NCBI RefSeq assembly: GCF_009769735.1 | Contig: NZ_WSRO01000002.1 | Coordinates: 5,840,001-5,904,000 of the forward strand | DNA from: Streptomyces sp. BA2 | GTDB taxonomy: Bacteria; Actinomycetota; Actinomycetes; Streptomycetales; Streptomycetaceae | Reading direction: 5' to 3' | DNA length: 64,000 nucleotides | In this document: positions 38,033-46,487 of the stretch, one piece after another | Numbering within the stretch: position 1 is the first letter of the stretch | Layout of the letters: each line of letters starts with the position of its first letter | The notes under the pieces: model-generated | What the model was told of the DNA's origin: nothing | The model's input: the letters and a program-made list of their open reading frames with translations, nothing else | The model's database searches: none | Program-made: the position numbers and the translations under genes

Positions 38033-39460
38033 TCAGTCTTGGAGGGACTCGCCGAACCGCGAGCCGGTCGCGAGGCCGAACTCGGCCGAGCTGAGGGACT
38101 TGGAACCGGAACCGGTGAGGCCGGACGACGTGCCCGGCAGGGTCCACAGGCCACCGCTGCGGTTGTTCTCGAAGGAGGCTGTCACCGCCAGGTCGCCCTT
38201 GCCGTTGTTGTCGTAGTCGGCGATCCGGACCCGTGCACCGAAGAGGTCCCCGGCCTCGGCGGCGCCCGGAACTCCGGCGGTGTCCTGGGAAACGCGCACG
38301 ACCCCGGACTGCGAGACACCGGAGGCGGAACCGCGGAACACGGTCACGTCACCGGCGTTGTCCAGGTCGCCGAGCTGTTCGCCGTTGGCGCCGACCACCA
38401 GTTCGGCCTTGCCGTCGCCGGTGATGTCACCGATCGCCACCGAGGCTCCCCAGGTGTCGCCGTCCTCGTTGGCGCCGGGCACGCCGGTGCTGTTCTGGTG
38501 CAGGGCCACCGGGTCGCCGAAGCCCGTCTGGCTGCCGAGGCGGACGGTGACGTAGCCGGAGCCGTTGCTGGGGTCGTCGACGGAGAAGAAGTCGGGCCAG
38601 GTCAGGGACGTGGCCATGTCGTCGAAGCCGTCGCCGTTGATGTCGCCGAGAGCGACGGCGGTGTCTCCGTCGTCCACGCGCTGGATGCGGTTCGGGCGGC
38701 CCTCCTGGCCCGTGAAGATGTCAGTGCCCGGACGCCCGGTGCCCGCGTCGCCGGTCACCGCCAGGTCGTCCCTGCCGTCCCCGTTGACATCGCCCACGGC
38801 GGCCTCCGTGTACCGGAGCCCCGCGCCGGGGACCGCGAGGGTATACGCAGGCACTGGCTTGCTCGCCCGGTCGAAGCCGCCCTTGTACACGACGACCGCG
38901 CCCGGCTCGATCACCGCGAGGTCCGCGCCGCTGTCGCCGGTGAAGTCTCCCACCGCGACGTCGTAGCCGTGGGCCTGCCACTGCTGCGGATTCTCCACGG
39001 TGGTCGTGGTGCTGCTGGTGAACGGCTTGGTGCCGCCCCACAGGATGGTGACGCTGCCCTGGCCCTCATAGGCCTCCACGTCCTCGCCGTCGGCGCCCAC
39101 GACGAGGTCCGCGTACCCGTCACCGTCGAGGTCGCCGCTGGCGATCGACATCCCGAAATGGTCACTGTCCTCGGGCGTACCCGGCACTCCCGCGGAGCTC
39201 TGAGTGAGAGAGGCCCTGCCGGTGGAGGCCAGACCGTCGGCCGTCCCGAAAGCCACGACCACCTCACCCGCGGCCGCCGCCCCGCCGACGGCCTTGTACG
39301 GCGCGCCGACCGCGATGTCCCGGTGCCCGTCGCCGTTGAAGTCGTCGGCGAGCTTGGCAGGAGCAGCGGCCGCCGAAGCCACTGGGCCGACGACGAGAAG
39401 ACCGCCGGTCAGCGCGGTGACGGCCGCGGTGGCAACGACGGTGCGGAAAGGCAGGGGCAT
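38033..39460 (-). CDS. Secreted FG-GAP (integrin alpha-like beta-propeller) protein
   Basis: A 475-residue exported protein. The signal peptide is VVATAAVTALTGGLLVVG with cleavage after AAA. At least six FG-GAP repeats carry calcium loops of the form DxNGDGxxD: DDFNGDGHRDIAVGAP, GDLDGDGYADLVVGA, GDVNGDGRDDLAVTG, GDINGDGFDDMATS, GDITGDGKAELVVGA and ADYDNNGKGDLAVTA. It forms a seven-bladed-like extracellular propeller, used for adhesion or attached to enzymes. No catalytic domain is present. Ligand is unknown. Confidence 0.93.
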   Translation of the reverse strand: MPLPFRTVVATAAVTALTGGLLVVGPVASAAAAPAKLADDFNGDGHRDIAVGAPYKAVGGAAAAGEVVVAFGTADGLASTGRASLTQSSAGVPGTPEDSDHFGMSIASGDLDGDGYADLVVGADGEDVEAYEGQGSVTILWGGTKPFTSSTTTTVENPQQWQAHGYDVAVGDFTGDSGADLAVIEPGAVVVYKGGFDRASKPVPAYTLAVPGAGLRYTEAAVGDVNGDGRDDLAVTGDAGTGRPGTDIFTGQEGRPNRIQRVDDGDTAVALGDINGDGFDDMATSLTWPDFFSVDDPSNGSGYVTVRLGSQTGFGDPVALHQNSTGVPGANEDGDTWGASVAIGDITGDGKAELVVGANGEQLGDLDNAGDVTVFRGSASGVSQSGVVRVSQDTAGVPGAAEAGDLFGARVRIADYDNNGKGDLAVTASFENNRSGGLWTLPGTSSGLTGSGSKSLSSAEFGLATGSRFGESLQD

Positions 39461-39623
39461 GAAGGTTCACTCCTTGGAGCTGTGCTGGACGGTGCCATAG
39501 ACACTCCAGGGAGTCGAAGAGTTGTACGAGACGGGTGGGGGACTCGGTGGAAGACTCGTACGGCTTCTGAGCGCCGCCACTCGACGCCGTACCTCATGGG
39601 GCGGCAGCGCGGCGGGGCCCTTC

Positions 39624-39927
39624 TCAAGGCCGGTGCCGCCGCCTTGCCCCCTGGCAGCCCTTGCAGAGTCCGTCCGGCAACCTTTCGGGGAGGCCCGGCA
39701 CGCCGCAGCCCGTGCACTCCACGAGGGCCTGCCGCCGTGCGGCGAGCTGCGGCGGCAGCTTGTGGCGCAGCCTGCGGCGGACGAAGGCGCCGGGGGAGTG
39801 CACCTGTTCCGGCAGCCCGGCGGTAAGGGCGCGCACCAGCGCCTCCGGCGCGGCCCCGCGAGCGAGCCACTGGGCGGCGGGCTCTTCGAGGGCGGCGCAC
39901 TCGGCCGCCGAGAGCGTCAGCCGGTTG
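39624..39927 (-). pseudogene. C-terminal remnant of a zinc-ribbon/helical protein
   Basis: From about 39927 down to the TGA at 39624 one frame reads NNRLTLSAAECAALEEPAAQ, then WLARGAAPEALVRALTAGLP and ends with a ribbon CTGCGVPGLPERLPDGLCKGCQGA. That is the look of the conserved C-terminal part of a streptomycete protein. The frame is closed immediately upstream by a stop in the TGAGACCGTCC sequence and has no plausible start, so the N-terminal part is missing. The break coincides with the point where the truncated toxin on the opposite strand begins. Confidence 0.6.
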
Positions 39928-39928
39928 T

Positions 39929-40375
39929 TGGCTGGACGGTCTCAGCGACCACGACTTCAAGCGCGTGGATGAGACGGTCGGGACGCTGGCTGAGCTTGGA
40001 CCAGGGTTGTGCGGGCCCTGGGCCGATCACCTCGAAGGGCCGGTCTGGGAATTGCGCCTCCGACTGCGGGATGTGGCACCTCGCGTGACGTATTGGATCA
40101 CTCCGACGAGGACGGTCGTGCTCCTTACGGTGTTCCGCAAGACGAGACAGCACGAACAAGGCCACATCGAGCGGGCCGTGCGTGCCCAGAAGGTCTCCGA
40201 GAGCGAGCATCATGGACCGGTGACCGCGACGTATGAGAGGAAGGCGTGGTGGTCGGGCAGCACAGCCGCTGGACTCCGTCGGGCGTCGAGACGCAAGTTC
40301 CGGAGCGGATCGCCATCCGTGAGGCACTGGCTTTCGGCAAGGCTCTTTACGACCGCCGTACCGAACTCGGGTTGA
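39929..40375 (+). pseudogene. RelE/HigB-like toxin lacking its N-terminal start
   Basis: The frame reads WLDGLSDHDFKRVDETVGTL, ELGPGLCGPWADHLEGPVWELR, RVTYWITPTRTVVLLTVFRKTR, then a basic helix with RAVRAQKVSE. This is the RelE/HigB (Gp49-like) toxin fold in order. No ATG/GTG/TTG exists before WLDGL, so about the first dozen residues appear lost; the first usable start (GTG 39965) would remove the first helix. The usual stop before the antitoxin is also missing, and the frame runs on into it (to 40375). Probably inactive. Confidence 0.65.
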
Positions 40376-40491
40376 GTTCGGCGCAGCTCGCCGAGCGCAC
40401 CGGTATGGAGCAGGACGACATCGAGTGCATCGAAGAGGGCGGGACGGCCCCGACGCTGGAGCTGCTCAGGCTGCTTGCGGCCGCCCGGTGA
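40246..40491 (+). CDS. XRE-family antitoxin partner of the truncated toxin
   Basis: An 81-residue protein. The N-terminal linker (ERIAIREALAFGKALYDRRTELG) is followed by the helix-turn-helix LSSAQLAERTGMEQDDIECIEEGGTAPTLELLRLLAAAR. GTG 40246 follows AGAGGAAGG. The order toxin-antitoxin and the linker fit HigBA-like pairs. It ends abruptly after the helix-turn-helix where relatives, as I recall them, continue for a strand or two, so it may also be clipped. Confidence 0.65.
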   Translation: MVVGQHSRWTPSGVETQVPERIAIREALAFGKALYDRRTELGLSSAQLAERTGMEQDDIECIEEGGTAPTLELLRLLAAAR

Positions 40492-40599
40492 CGGTGGCCC
40501 GCTGCGGTGAGACGTTGCCCGCGCACTCGCCGCCGGAGGGGCCGGCGGGGACGAGGGGACACCATGACGAGGATGCTCGGGCCTGGCCCGGGGCTTTGC

Positions 40600-41800
40600 T
40601 GGGCCTGTGGCTTTGCTTGGTGCCGGGGCCGCCCGGTTGTCGTGAGGTTGGCGGTTCCGGGGCGGGAGTAAAGGGCGCTCCGCTGCGCTACGCGTCGGCT
40701 GCGCCGATGACCCTTCGGGCCACCCTTGACACCCGTCCCTCCACCGCGCGAGGGAAGACGACCGGACGGCCCGAGGGGCGGGACTCTCGACCACTGCCGT
40801 CAGACCATCCCGCTTTCCTGCCGGGTGCGGACTGGTTCTTCCGGCGTGACCGTCACGGGGAGAGAGGCGGACGCCCGGTCCGCAGCCGCTCCGGGGCAGA
40901 TGCCGGTTTCGTCAAGCGGCTACCGACCGGATCTTCCGAGATGGCGGTCACGCATACGGCGCAACGGCGCTGCTCCATGCCCCGGAGATGGATGCGAAGT
41001 GGGGCTGGAGCAACCCAAGTTGCCGGTCGGGCGAGCGCGGTGCGGGCGGCCTGACCCGCCACGGCACGCAAGTGCGGTGCTGAGGGCGCATGGGACCTCC
41101 GGATCAGACCCCGGTGCTACGTGTGCCGGGAGGGACTCACGGCCAACGACGCCTGGGGCGGTTGATCGGGTGGGGGCAGGGGGGTCCGGCACCTAATTCC
41201 GAGAAGGCGCATTACACAACACGCGCGCCCCCCTTCTGCCAGAACACAACTTTGCGAAAGTAGGTGCGCCACCGAGCGAGCGACAGAAAAGTCCCGCCAA
41301 ACTCGCGGATAGTGCGTGCTGGCGTGGAACATTTCTGCCAACTACCCCTCGCGTCCCCGTCCGTGACCGCCATCCCGGAAGATCCGGTCGATAGCCGCTT
41401 GACGAAACCGGCACCGACCCCGGATCGGCTGCGGACGGGCGGCCGCCCGTCTCCTCGTGACCGCCACCCCGGAAGATCCGGTCGGTAGACGCTTGACGAG
41501 GCCTGTACCCATCCCCGGAGCGGCTGCGGACCGGGCGTCCGCCTCTCTCCCCGTGACGGTCACGCCGGAAGAACCAGTCCGCACCCGGCAGGAAAGCGGG
41601 ATGGTCTGACGGCAGTGGTCGAGAGTCCCGCCCCTCGGGCCGTCCGGTCGTCTTCCCTCGCGCGGTGGAGGGACGGGTGTCAAGGGTGGAGCGCAGCGGA
41701 ATCGGCGAAGCCGACGCGACGCAGGAGCGCCCTTGACTCCCGGCCCGGAACCGCCAACCTCGGGACACCGGATGGCCCCGGCACGCAGCAAGGCCGCAGG
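40600..41800. repeat. Long inverted repeat with 176-bp identical core arms
   Basis: The core 40721-40896 is the exact reverse complement of 41513-41688 (176 of 176 positions, checked in blocks of ten). Outside the core the arms remain similar but diverge (40645-40720 with 41689-41760, then weaker to about 40600/41800). Inside, the left arm continues to about 40952 and matches 41363-41414. The right arm holds an extra tandem unit (41363-41456 and 41457-41552, about 95 bp each). The central 410 bp are unique. No transposase or long conserved frame is present. Confidence 0.92.
40953..41362. other. Unique loop segment inside the long inverted repeat
   Basis: About 410 bp of lower and uneven GC content. 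One frame near 41080-41166 ends with RPRCYVCREGLTANDAWGG and a stop, reminiscent of the tail of a small CxxC protein. A stretch at 41190-41345 is relatively AT-rich and promoter-like. Neither can be assigned. No intact gene is seen in 40492-41902. Confidence 0.5.
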
Positions 41801-41902
41801 CACCGCGAAGCCTGCCGGCTCGGCGGCGCGGGGCCTCTGGGCGCGAAGTGTGACCGCCAAGGACAACCGGCTTCTCGCGTTCGGGGGCCGAGCCCGGGCC
41901 TC

Positions 41903-43519
41903 CTAGGGAGTCCGGCGTACGGACCGGCCCGCGAGGACGTCCGTGCGTCGGCCGTCCTCCATCACGAACTTGCCGTCGATCAGGACGTGCGGGATGCCCG
42001 TCGGGAGGGTGCGGGGAGCGTCGAAGGTTGAGCCCGCCGCGACCGTCTCCGGGTCGAAGAAGACCAGGTCGGCGCGGTAGCCCTCGCGGACGATGCCCCG
42101 GTCGGGGAGGCGGAGGCGGGCCGCCGGGCGCCCGGTGAGGTGGGCGACGCAGTCTTCGAGGGTGAGGACGTCGAGTTCGCGGACGTAGCGGCCGAGGTAC
42201 TGCGGGAACGTGCCGTACGCGCGCGGGTGCGGCTTGAAGCCCTGGAGGATGCCGTCGCTGCCGCCCGTGTGCACGGGGTGGCGCATGATCGCCTGGACGT
42301 TCTCCTCGTGGCCGACGTGCTGGAGGATCGTCGAGCCGAGCTTGTCGTTGATGAGGAGGCGGCGGGCGGTGATCCAGGGCTCCTCGCCGCGCTGGGCGGC
42401 GGACTGGGCGACGGTCTTGCCCACGCAGGAGGCGAGCCCGGGGTCGGAGACACCGGAGATCTCGATCTTGTCCCACTCGATCGGTACGCCGTGACAGCCG
42501 TCGGCGCCGATGACCTCCATGTGGTGGCGGATCTTCTCGGCGGTCTCGTCGTCCTGGAGGCGGGTCAGGATCGCGTCGGGGCCGCCTTCGCTGGCCCAAC
42601 TGGGCAGCATGGCCACGAGAGTTGTGCAGCCGGGGGTGTAGGGGTAGGTGTCGAGGCTGATGTCGGCCCCTTGGGCGAGGGCGTCGTCGAGGAGGGCGAG
42701 CAGGTCGGGCGCCTTGCCCTTGTTCACGCCGAAGTTCATGGTGGCGTGGGCGAGGTGGAGGGGGCAGTTCGCGGTGCGGGTGAGGTTGACCATCTCCTCG
42801 TACGCCTGGAGGGCGCCGGCGCCGTAACTGCGGTGGTGGGGGCAGTAGTAGCCGCTGTACTGGGCCACCACCTTGCAGAGTTCGGTGAGTTCGGAGTCGT
42901 CGGCGTACATGCCGGGGGTGTAGGTGAGGCCCGATGACATGCCGACGGCGCCCTGCTCCATGCCTTCGGCGACGAGCTGCTTCATGCGCTCGACCTCGGC
43001 GGGGGTGGCGGGGCGGTCGTCCCAGCCGAGCGCGTACATGCGGACGGTGCCCTGGGGGATGAGGTAGGCGGCGTTCACGGCGATGCCGTGGCCGCCGTGG
43101 GAGCGGTCGAGGCGGTCCAGGTACTCGCCGACGGTGCGCCAGTCGAAGTCGATGTCGCTGCCGTCGCCGTTCCAGCCGGTGATGGCTTGGCGGACTTGGG
43201 CGAGGGTGCGGTCGTCTACGGGGGCGTAGCTGAGGCCGTCCTGGCCGATGACCTCCAGCGTGACGCCTTGGGCGGCCTTCGCGCTGTGGTCCGGGTCGCG
43301 GAGGAGGGCGAGGTCGCTGTGGGCGTGCATGTCGATGAAGCCGGGGGCTAGCGCCAGGCCTTGGGCGTCCAGGGTCTTGGCCCCGGTGAGCCGGGGGCCT
43401 TCGCCCTCCCCCTCCCTGCGGATCTCGGTGATCCTGCCCTCGTGTACGCCGACGTCGGCTCGGTAGGAGGCACCTCCGGTGCCGTCGATGACGCGGGCGT
43501 CCCGGATCACCAGGTCCAT
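41903..43519 (-). CDS. N-acyl-D-amino-acid deacylase family amidohydrolase
   Basis: A 538-residue amidohydrolase of the D-aminoacylase family. Metal-binding His-x-His is in GFIDMHAHSDLALL, and GMSSGLTYTPGMYAD, CPHHRSYGAGALQAYEEM, LHLAHATMNFG, HPVHTGGSDGIL (the catalytic Asp region) and the C-terminal small beta domain (GIVREGYRADLVFFDPETV) follow. It removes an acyl group from an N-acyl-D-amino acid or similar substrate. In this cluster the substrate could be N-acetyl-D-glucosaminate (inference). ATG 43519; its promoter region is the repeat-rich gap 43520-43980. Confidence 0.92.
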   Translation of the reverse strand: MDLVIRDARVIDGTGGASYRADVGVHEGRITEIRREGEGEGPRLTGAKTLDAQGLALAPGFIDMHAHSDLALLRDPDHSAKAAQGVTLEVIGQDGLSYAPVDDRTLAQVRQAITGWNGDGSDIDFDWRTVGEYLDRLDRSHGGHGIAVNAAYLIPQGTVRMYALGWDDRPATPAEVERMKQLVAEGMEQGAVGMSSGLTYTPGMYADDSELTELCKVVAQYSGYYCPHHRSYGAGALQAYEEMVNLTRTANCPLHLAHATMNFGVNKGKAPDLLALLDDALAQGADISLDTYPYTPGCTTLVAMLPSWASEGGPDAILTRLQDDETAEKIRHHMEVIGADGCHGVPIEWDKIEISGVSDPGLASCVGKTVAQSAAQRGEEPWITARRLLINDKLGSTILQHVGHEENVQAIMRHPVHTGGSDGILQGFKPHPRAYGTFPQYLGRYVRELDVLTLEDCVAHLTGRPAARLRLPDRGIVREGYRADLVFFDPETVAAGSTFDAPRTLPTGIPHVLIDGKFVMEDGRRTDVLAGRSVRRTP

Positions 43520-43980
43520 GGCGGTGCCTCTCTCTTGCGTGGGCGCAGCTTGTGTGTGGTGCACCCGGCCTCCGGCCGGGTTGTTGTCCCCACCCGCACC
43601 ACCCGTGCGGCTCTCGTCGCCGGGTGCGGGTGGCCCTGGCGGGGGCGAGCCACCGTCGGCGACTGCTCCTTGCGGGGCGAGCCACCGTCGGCGATTGCTC
43701 TTGTGGGGCGGCGCCCCCCACCGCTCCGTACGCGAGCGGCGGCCCCCACCCACCCACCCCGCGCCGCGGGGTAATCGGGTGGGTGGGTGGGAAAGATCCG
43801 TCGCGGAGCGGCGGTCTTGTTCTGCCCCGCAGGGGGACTGCGGGGTAATCGGGTGGGTGGGTGGGAGACATCCGTCGCGGAGCGGCGGTTCTGCTTGTTC
43901 GCCCGCCCGGCACCGCGGGGTGATCGGACGCCCCACCCAAAGCCCCGGGGTCAGAAAGGCGCCCGCCCAAGACCCAGGGG
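43520..43980. repeat. Repeat-rich intergenic region upstream of the amidohydrolase
   Basis: There are two 32-bp tandem units (43643-43674, 43675-43706) beginning GGGCGAGCCACCGTCGGCGA. Two longer direct repeats begin GCGGGGTAATCGGGTGGGTG (43766 and 43840, period 74) and run on through ATCCGTCGCGGAGCGGCGG. The first is preceded by a CCCACCCACCCACCCC half, making a hairpin. The GCGGGGTAATCGGGTGGGTG element recurs at 56410-56429 inside the Tad locus. No gene is seen here. Confidence 0.88.
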
Positions 43981-45288
43981 TCAGAAATAGGTACGGATGT
44001 AATCCGTGACCGTTCCGTCCGCCTCGACCAGAGGAATCAGCTGCCACTTGTCGAAGGACGTGCAGGGGTGAGAGAGCCCGAGGCCCACCCAGTCGCCGAC
44101 CGCGAGGTCCGCCTCGGGGGCCGTACGAACCCACCCGTGCTGATCCGAGAGCCCCGTCACCGTGACCCCCGTCGCGGGCCGGTCCACCCCACCCCGGTGG
44201 ACGACCTGCGCCTCGGGCAGGTCAATGTCGTACGCCGCATCCCGCTTCCCCGCATTGGTGAACGCCTGCTCCCGCGTCGGCCGCGAAACGACCTGCGTCC
44301 AGAGCCGGAACGCGGGGTGCAGCGCCCCCTCGTCCGGGATGCGATTGAACGGGGTCAAGTGACGATAGTGGCCGTCGTCATGAGAGACGTACGCCCCGGA
44401 GCGGAGCAACTTCAGTACCGGCACCGACAGTTCGGGAATCTCCGCGAAGACATCCGCCACCGCGTCGAACCACGCGCTACCACCCGCGCTGACGACGATC
44501 TCGTCCAGATCCGCGAACCGGTTCGCCTTGTCGAACTCGACCGCGAGCGCGGTGAGACGCCCCAGCCAGGCCCGCACCCGCTCGGGCGTCGCGTCCGGCA
44601 CCTCGCCCTCGTACCCGGCGACACCCACCAGGCGCAGCGTGTCCGCCGCCGCGACCGCGTTGGCGATCTCGACGCACTCGGCCTCCGTACGCACACCGGT
44701 GCGCGCCCCCTCGCCCGCGCCCAGCTCCACCACGACGTCGACGGGACGCGTCGCGCCCGCCTCGCGCAGAGCGGCGTCCATCAGGGCGACGCCGGCCTCG
44801 GAATCGACGTAGCAGATGAAGCGGAAGGAGGGGTCCTCGTCCAGCTCGCCAGCGATCCAGCGCAGCGCCGCCGCGTCCACCAGCTCGTTGGCGAGGAAGA
44901 TCCGCTCCACCCCGTAGGCCCGCGCCACCCGCACCTGGTGCGGCACGGCGAGGGTGATGCCCCACGCGCCCCGCTCGATCTGACGCGCGAAGAGCTGCGG
45001 CGCCATGGACGTCTTGCCGTGCGGGGCGAAGGCGAGGCCGTGCCGCTCGGAGTACGTCTCCATCAGAGCGAGGTTGTGTTCCAGGCGCTCGGCGGAGAGG
45101 GCGAGGACGGGGGTGGTGAAACCGTCCGTGAAGAGGTTCCGGCGCTGGGCCGCCAGCTCGCCGACCGTCAGGCCCTCCGCGTCCGGCGGAAGGCCCTTGA
45201 AGCGGTGGTCGACCCGCTCTTCCGCGAGCCGGTCGAGCTCCCGGGCAGCACGTCCGGCGGAGTGGTCTGCGGCGTTGTCGGCGGCCAT
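43981..45288 (-). CDS. DSD1-fold PLP deaminase (D-serine dehydratase/D-threonine aldolase-like; possibly D-glucosaminate ammonia-lyase)
   Basis: A 435-residue fold-type III enzyme. PLP Lys92 lies in FAPHGKTSMAP, VDVVVELGAGEGARTGVRT follows, and the zinc motif His-x-Cys is in GLGLSHPCTSFDKW near residue 410, as in eukaryotic D-serine dehydratase. It eliminates water and ammonia from a beta-hydroxy D-amino acid. D-glucosaminate dehydratase belongs, as I recall, to this same fold family, and its product KDG is the substrate of the kinase encoded divergently at 45417. The gene is transcribed away from a perfect inverted repeat at 45310-45326. Confidence 0.9.
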   Translation of the reverse strand: MAADNAADHSAGRAARELDRLAEERVDHRFKGLPPDAEGLTVGELAAQRRNLFTDGFTTPVLALSAERLEHNLALMETYSERHGLAFAPHGKTSMAPQLFARQIERGAWGITLAVPHQVRVARAYGVERIFLANELVDAAALRWIAGELDEDPSFRFICYVDSEAGVALMDAALREAGATRPVDVVVELGAGEGARTGVRTEAECVEIANAVAAADTLRLVGVAGYEGEVPDATPERVRAWLGRLTALAVEFDKANRFADLDEIVVSAGGSAWFDAVADVFAEIPELSVPVLKLLRSGAYVSHDDGHYRHLTPFNRIPDEGALHPAFRLWTQVVSRPTREQAFTNAGKRDAAYDIDLPEAQVVHRGGVDRPATGVTVTGLSDQHGWVRTAPEADLAVGDWVGLGLSHPCTSFDKWQLIPLVEADGTVTDYIRTYF

Positions 45289-45309
45289 GGCGCCTCCTCG
45301 AAAAGGTGC

Positions 45310-45326
45310 GTTGCATGATGTGCAAC
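45310..45326. promoter_or_regulatory. Palindrome GTTGCA-TGATG-TGCAAC, candidate IclR operator
   Basis: Perfect 6-bp arms (45310-45315, 45321-45326) around five bases lie between the divergent deaminase (start 45288) and kinase (start 45417). An extra ATTGCG at 45331 may be a third half-site. The IclR gene at 46484 belongs to the kinase operon, so autoregulated control of both directions is likely. Confidence 0.65.
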
Positions 45327-45416
45327 GGTCATTGCGTATGTCGCTTACTGCTGTCTAACATCCGAGCCAATGCCGGGTCAACGGATCCGGACCGACGGTT
45401 GAGGGGCAGGAAGATC

Positions 45417-46487
45417 GTGACCGCAGAGGCCGCGCAGGCAGCAATGGACGCGCAGGCAACAGTGGACGTCGTCGCGCTCGGCGAGTCCATGGTCACGTTC
45501 CTGCCCTCCCGCGCGGGCCGCCTCGCCGACGTCCCCTCCTTCGATCGCGGAATCGGCGGCGCCGAGTCGAACGTCGCCTGCGCGCTCGCCGCGGCCGGGC
45601 ACCGCACCCGCTGGGTCAGCCGCGTCGGCGCCGACGGCTTCGGCGACCACCTCGTCGAGGCGATCGCCCGCTACGGAGTGGACACCGGGTCCGTCGGCCG
45701 CGACCCGCACCGCCCCACCGGCATCTACTTCCGCACCGCCGACGACCGCGACACCGACGCCCACGAGGTCCTCTACTACCGGGCCGGATCCGCCGCGTCC
45801 GCGATGGCGCCGCGCAGCGTGGACCGCGAGGCCCTGGACGCCGGCCGCATCCTGCACCTCTCCGGCATCACCGCAGCCCTCTCCGCGGACTGCCTCGCCC
45901 TCCTGCGGGAGCTGACCGCACCCCGCCCCGGCCGCCCGCTGGTGTCGTTCGACGTGAACTACCGCCCCGGCCTGTGGAGCGGCGAGGCGGGCGAAGGCCC
46001 CCGCGTCCTGCTCGACCTGGCCCGCGGCGCCGACCTCGTCTTCGTCGGCGAGGACGAGGCCGCCGACGCATGGGATGTCACCGGAGGACCCGACGCCATC
46101 CGCGCCGCGCTCCCGGAGCCCGCGACCCTGGTCGTCAAGCAGGGCAGCCGCGGCGCCACGGTGTACACCGAAGGTGCGCCCGCCGTCTTCCAGGCGGCGC
46201 TCGACGTCGACGTCGTCGCCCCCGTGGGCGCCGGTGACGCCTTCGCCGCCGGGTTCCTCTCCGCGACCCTGCGCGGCCTTGACGCCGAGCGGCGCCTGCG
46301 GCACGGGCACCTCATGGCGGCCGCCGCCCTCACCGTCCCCGAAGACCTTGCGACCCCTCCCGCGAGGGCGCACACCGATCGTCTTGCCGCACTGGACGCC
46401 GACGCCTGGGGGACACTTCGTCTCGGCCCGGGCTGGACGGACGGCGTCCCCGTGAACACTGAGGCCAAGGAGGAGGCACGTACATGA
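45417..46487 (+). CDS. kdgK: 2-keto-3-deoxygluconate kinase (PfkB family)
   Basis: A 356-residue PfkB kinase. The family start is VDVVALGESMVTFLPS; the sugar site has GIGGAESNVACALAAAGH; KDG-kinase-like segments are VLYYRAGSAASAMAP, ILHLSGITAALS and SFDVNYRPGLWS. The ATP and catalytic motif is VAPVGAGDAFAAGFLSA with the base Asp. The match of the substrate segments to known KDG kinases is strong by eye. The product KDPG enters the Entner-Doudoroff aldolase step. GTG 45417 follows GGCAGGAAG. It is coupled by ATGA to the IclR gene. Confidence 0.88.
   Translation: MTAEAAQAAMDAQATVDVVALGESMVTFLPSRAGRLADVPSFDRGIGGAESNVACALAAAGHRTRWVSRVGADGFGDHLVEAIARYGVDTGSVGRDPHRPTGIYFRTADDRDTDAHEVLYYRAGSAASAMAPRSVDREALDAGRILHLSGITAALSADCLALLRELTAPRPGRPLVSFDVNYRPGLWSGEAGEGPRVLLDLARGADLVFVGEDEAADAWDVTGGPDAIRAALPEPATLVVKQGSRGATVYTEGAPAVFQAALDVDVVAPVGAGDAFAAGFLSATLRGLDAERRLRHGHLMAAAALTVPEDLATPPARAHTDRLAALDADAWGTLRLGPGWTDGVPVNTEAKEEART

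Noticed and set aside
41193..43970. 925-codon open frame on the minus strand across the inverted repeat and amidohydrolase
   Set aside because: It is out of frame with the amidohydrolase and is very rich in Arg/Pro, the usual GC-shadow pattern; the real gene is 41903-43519 in another frame.
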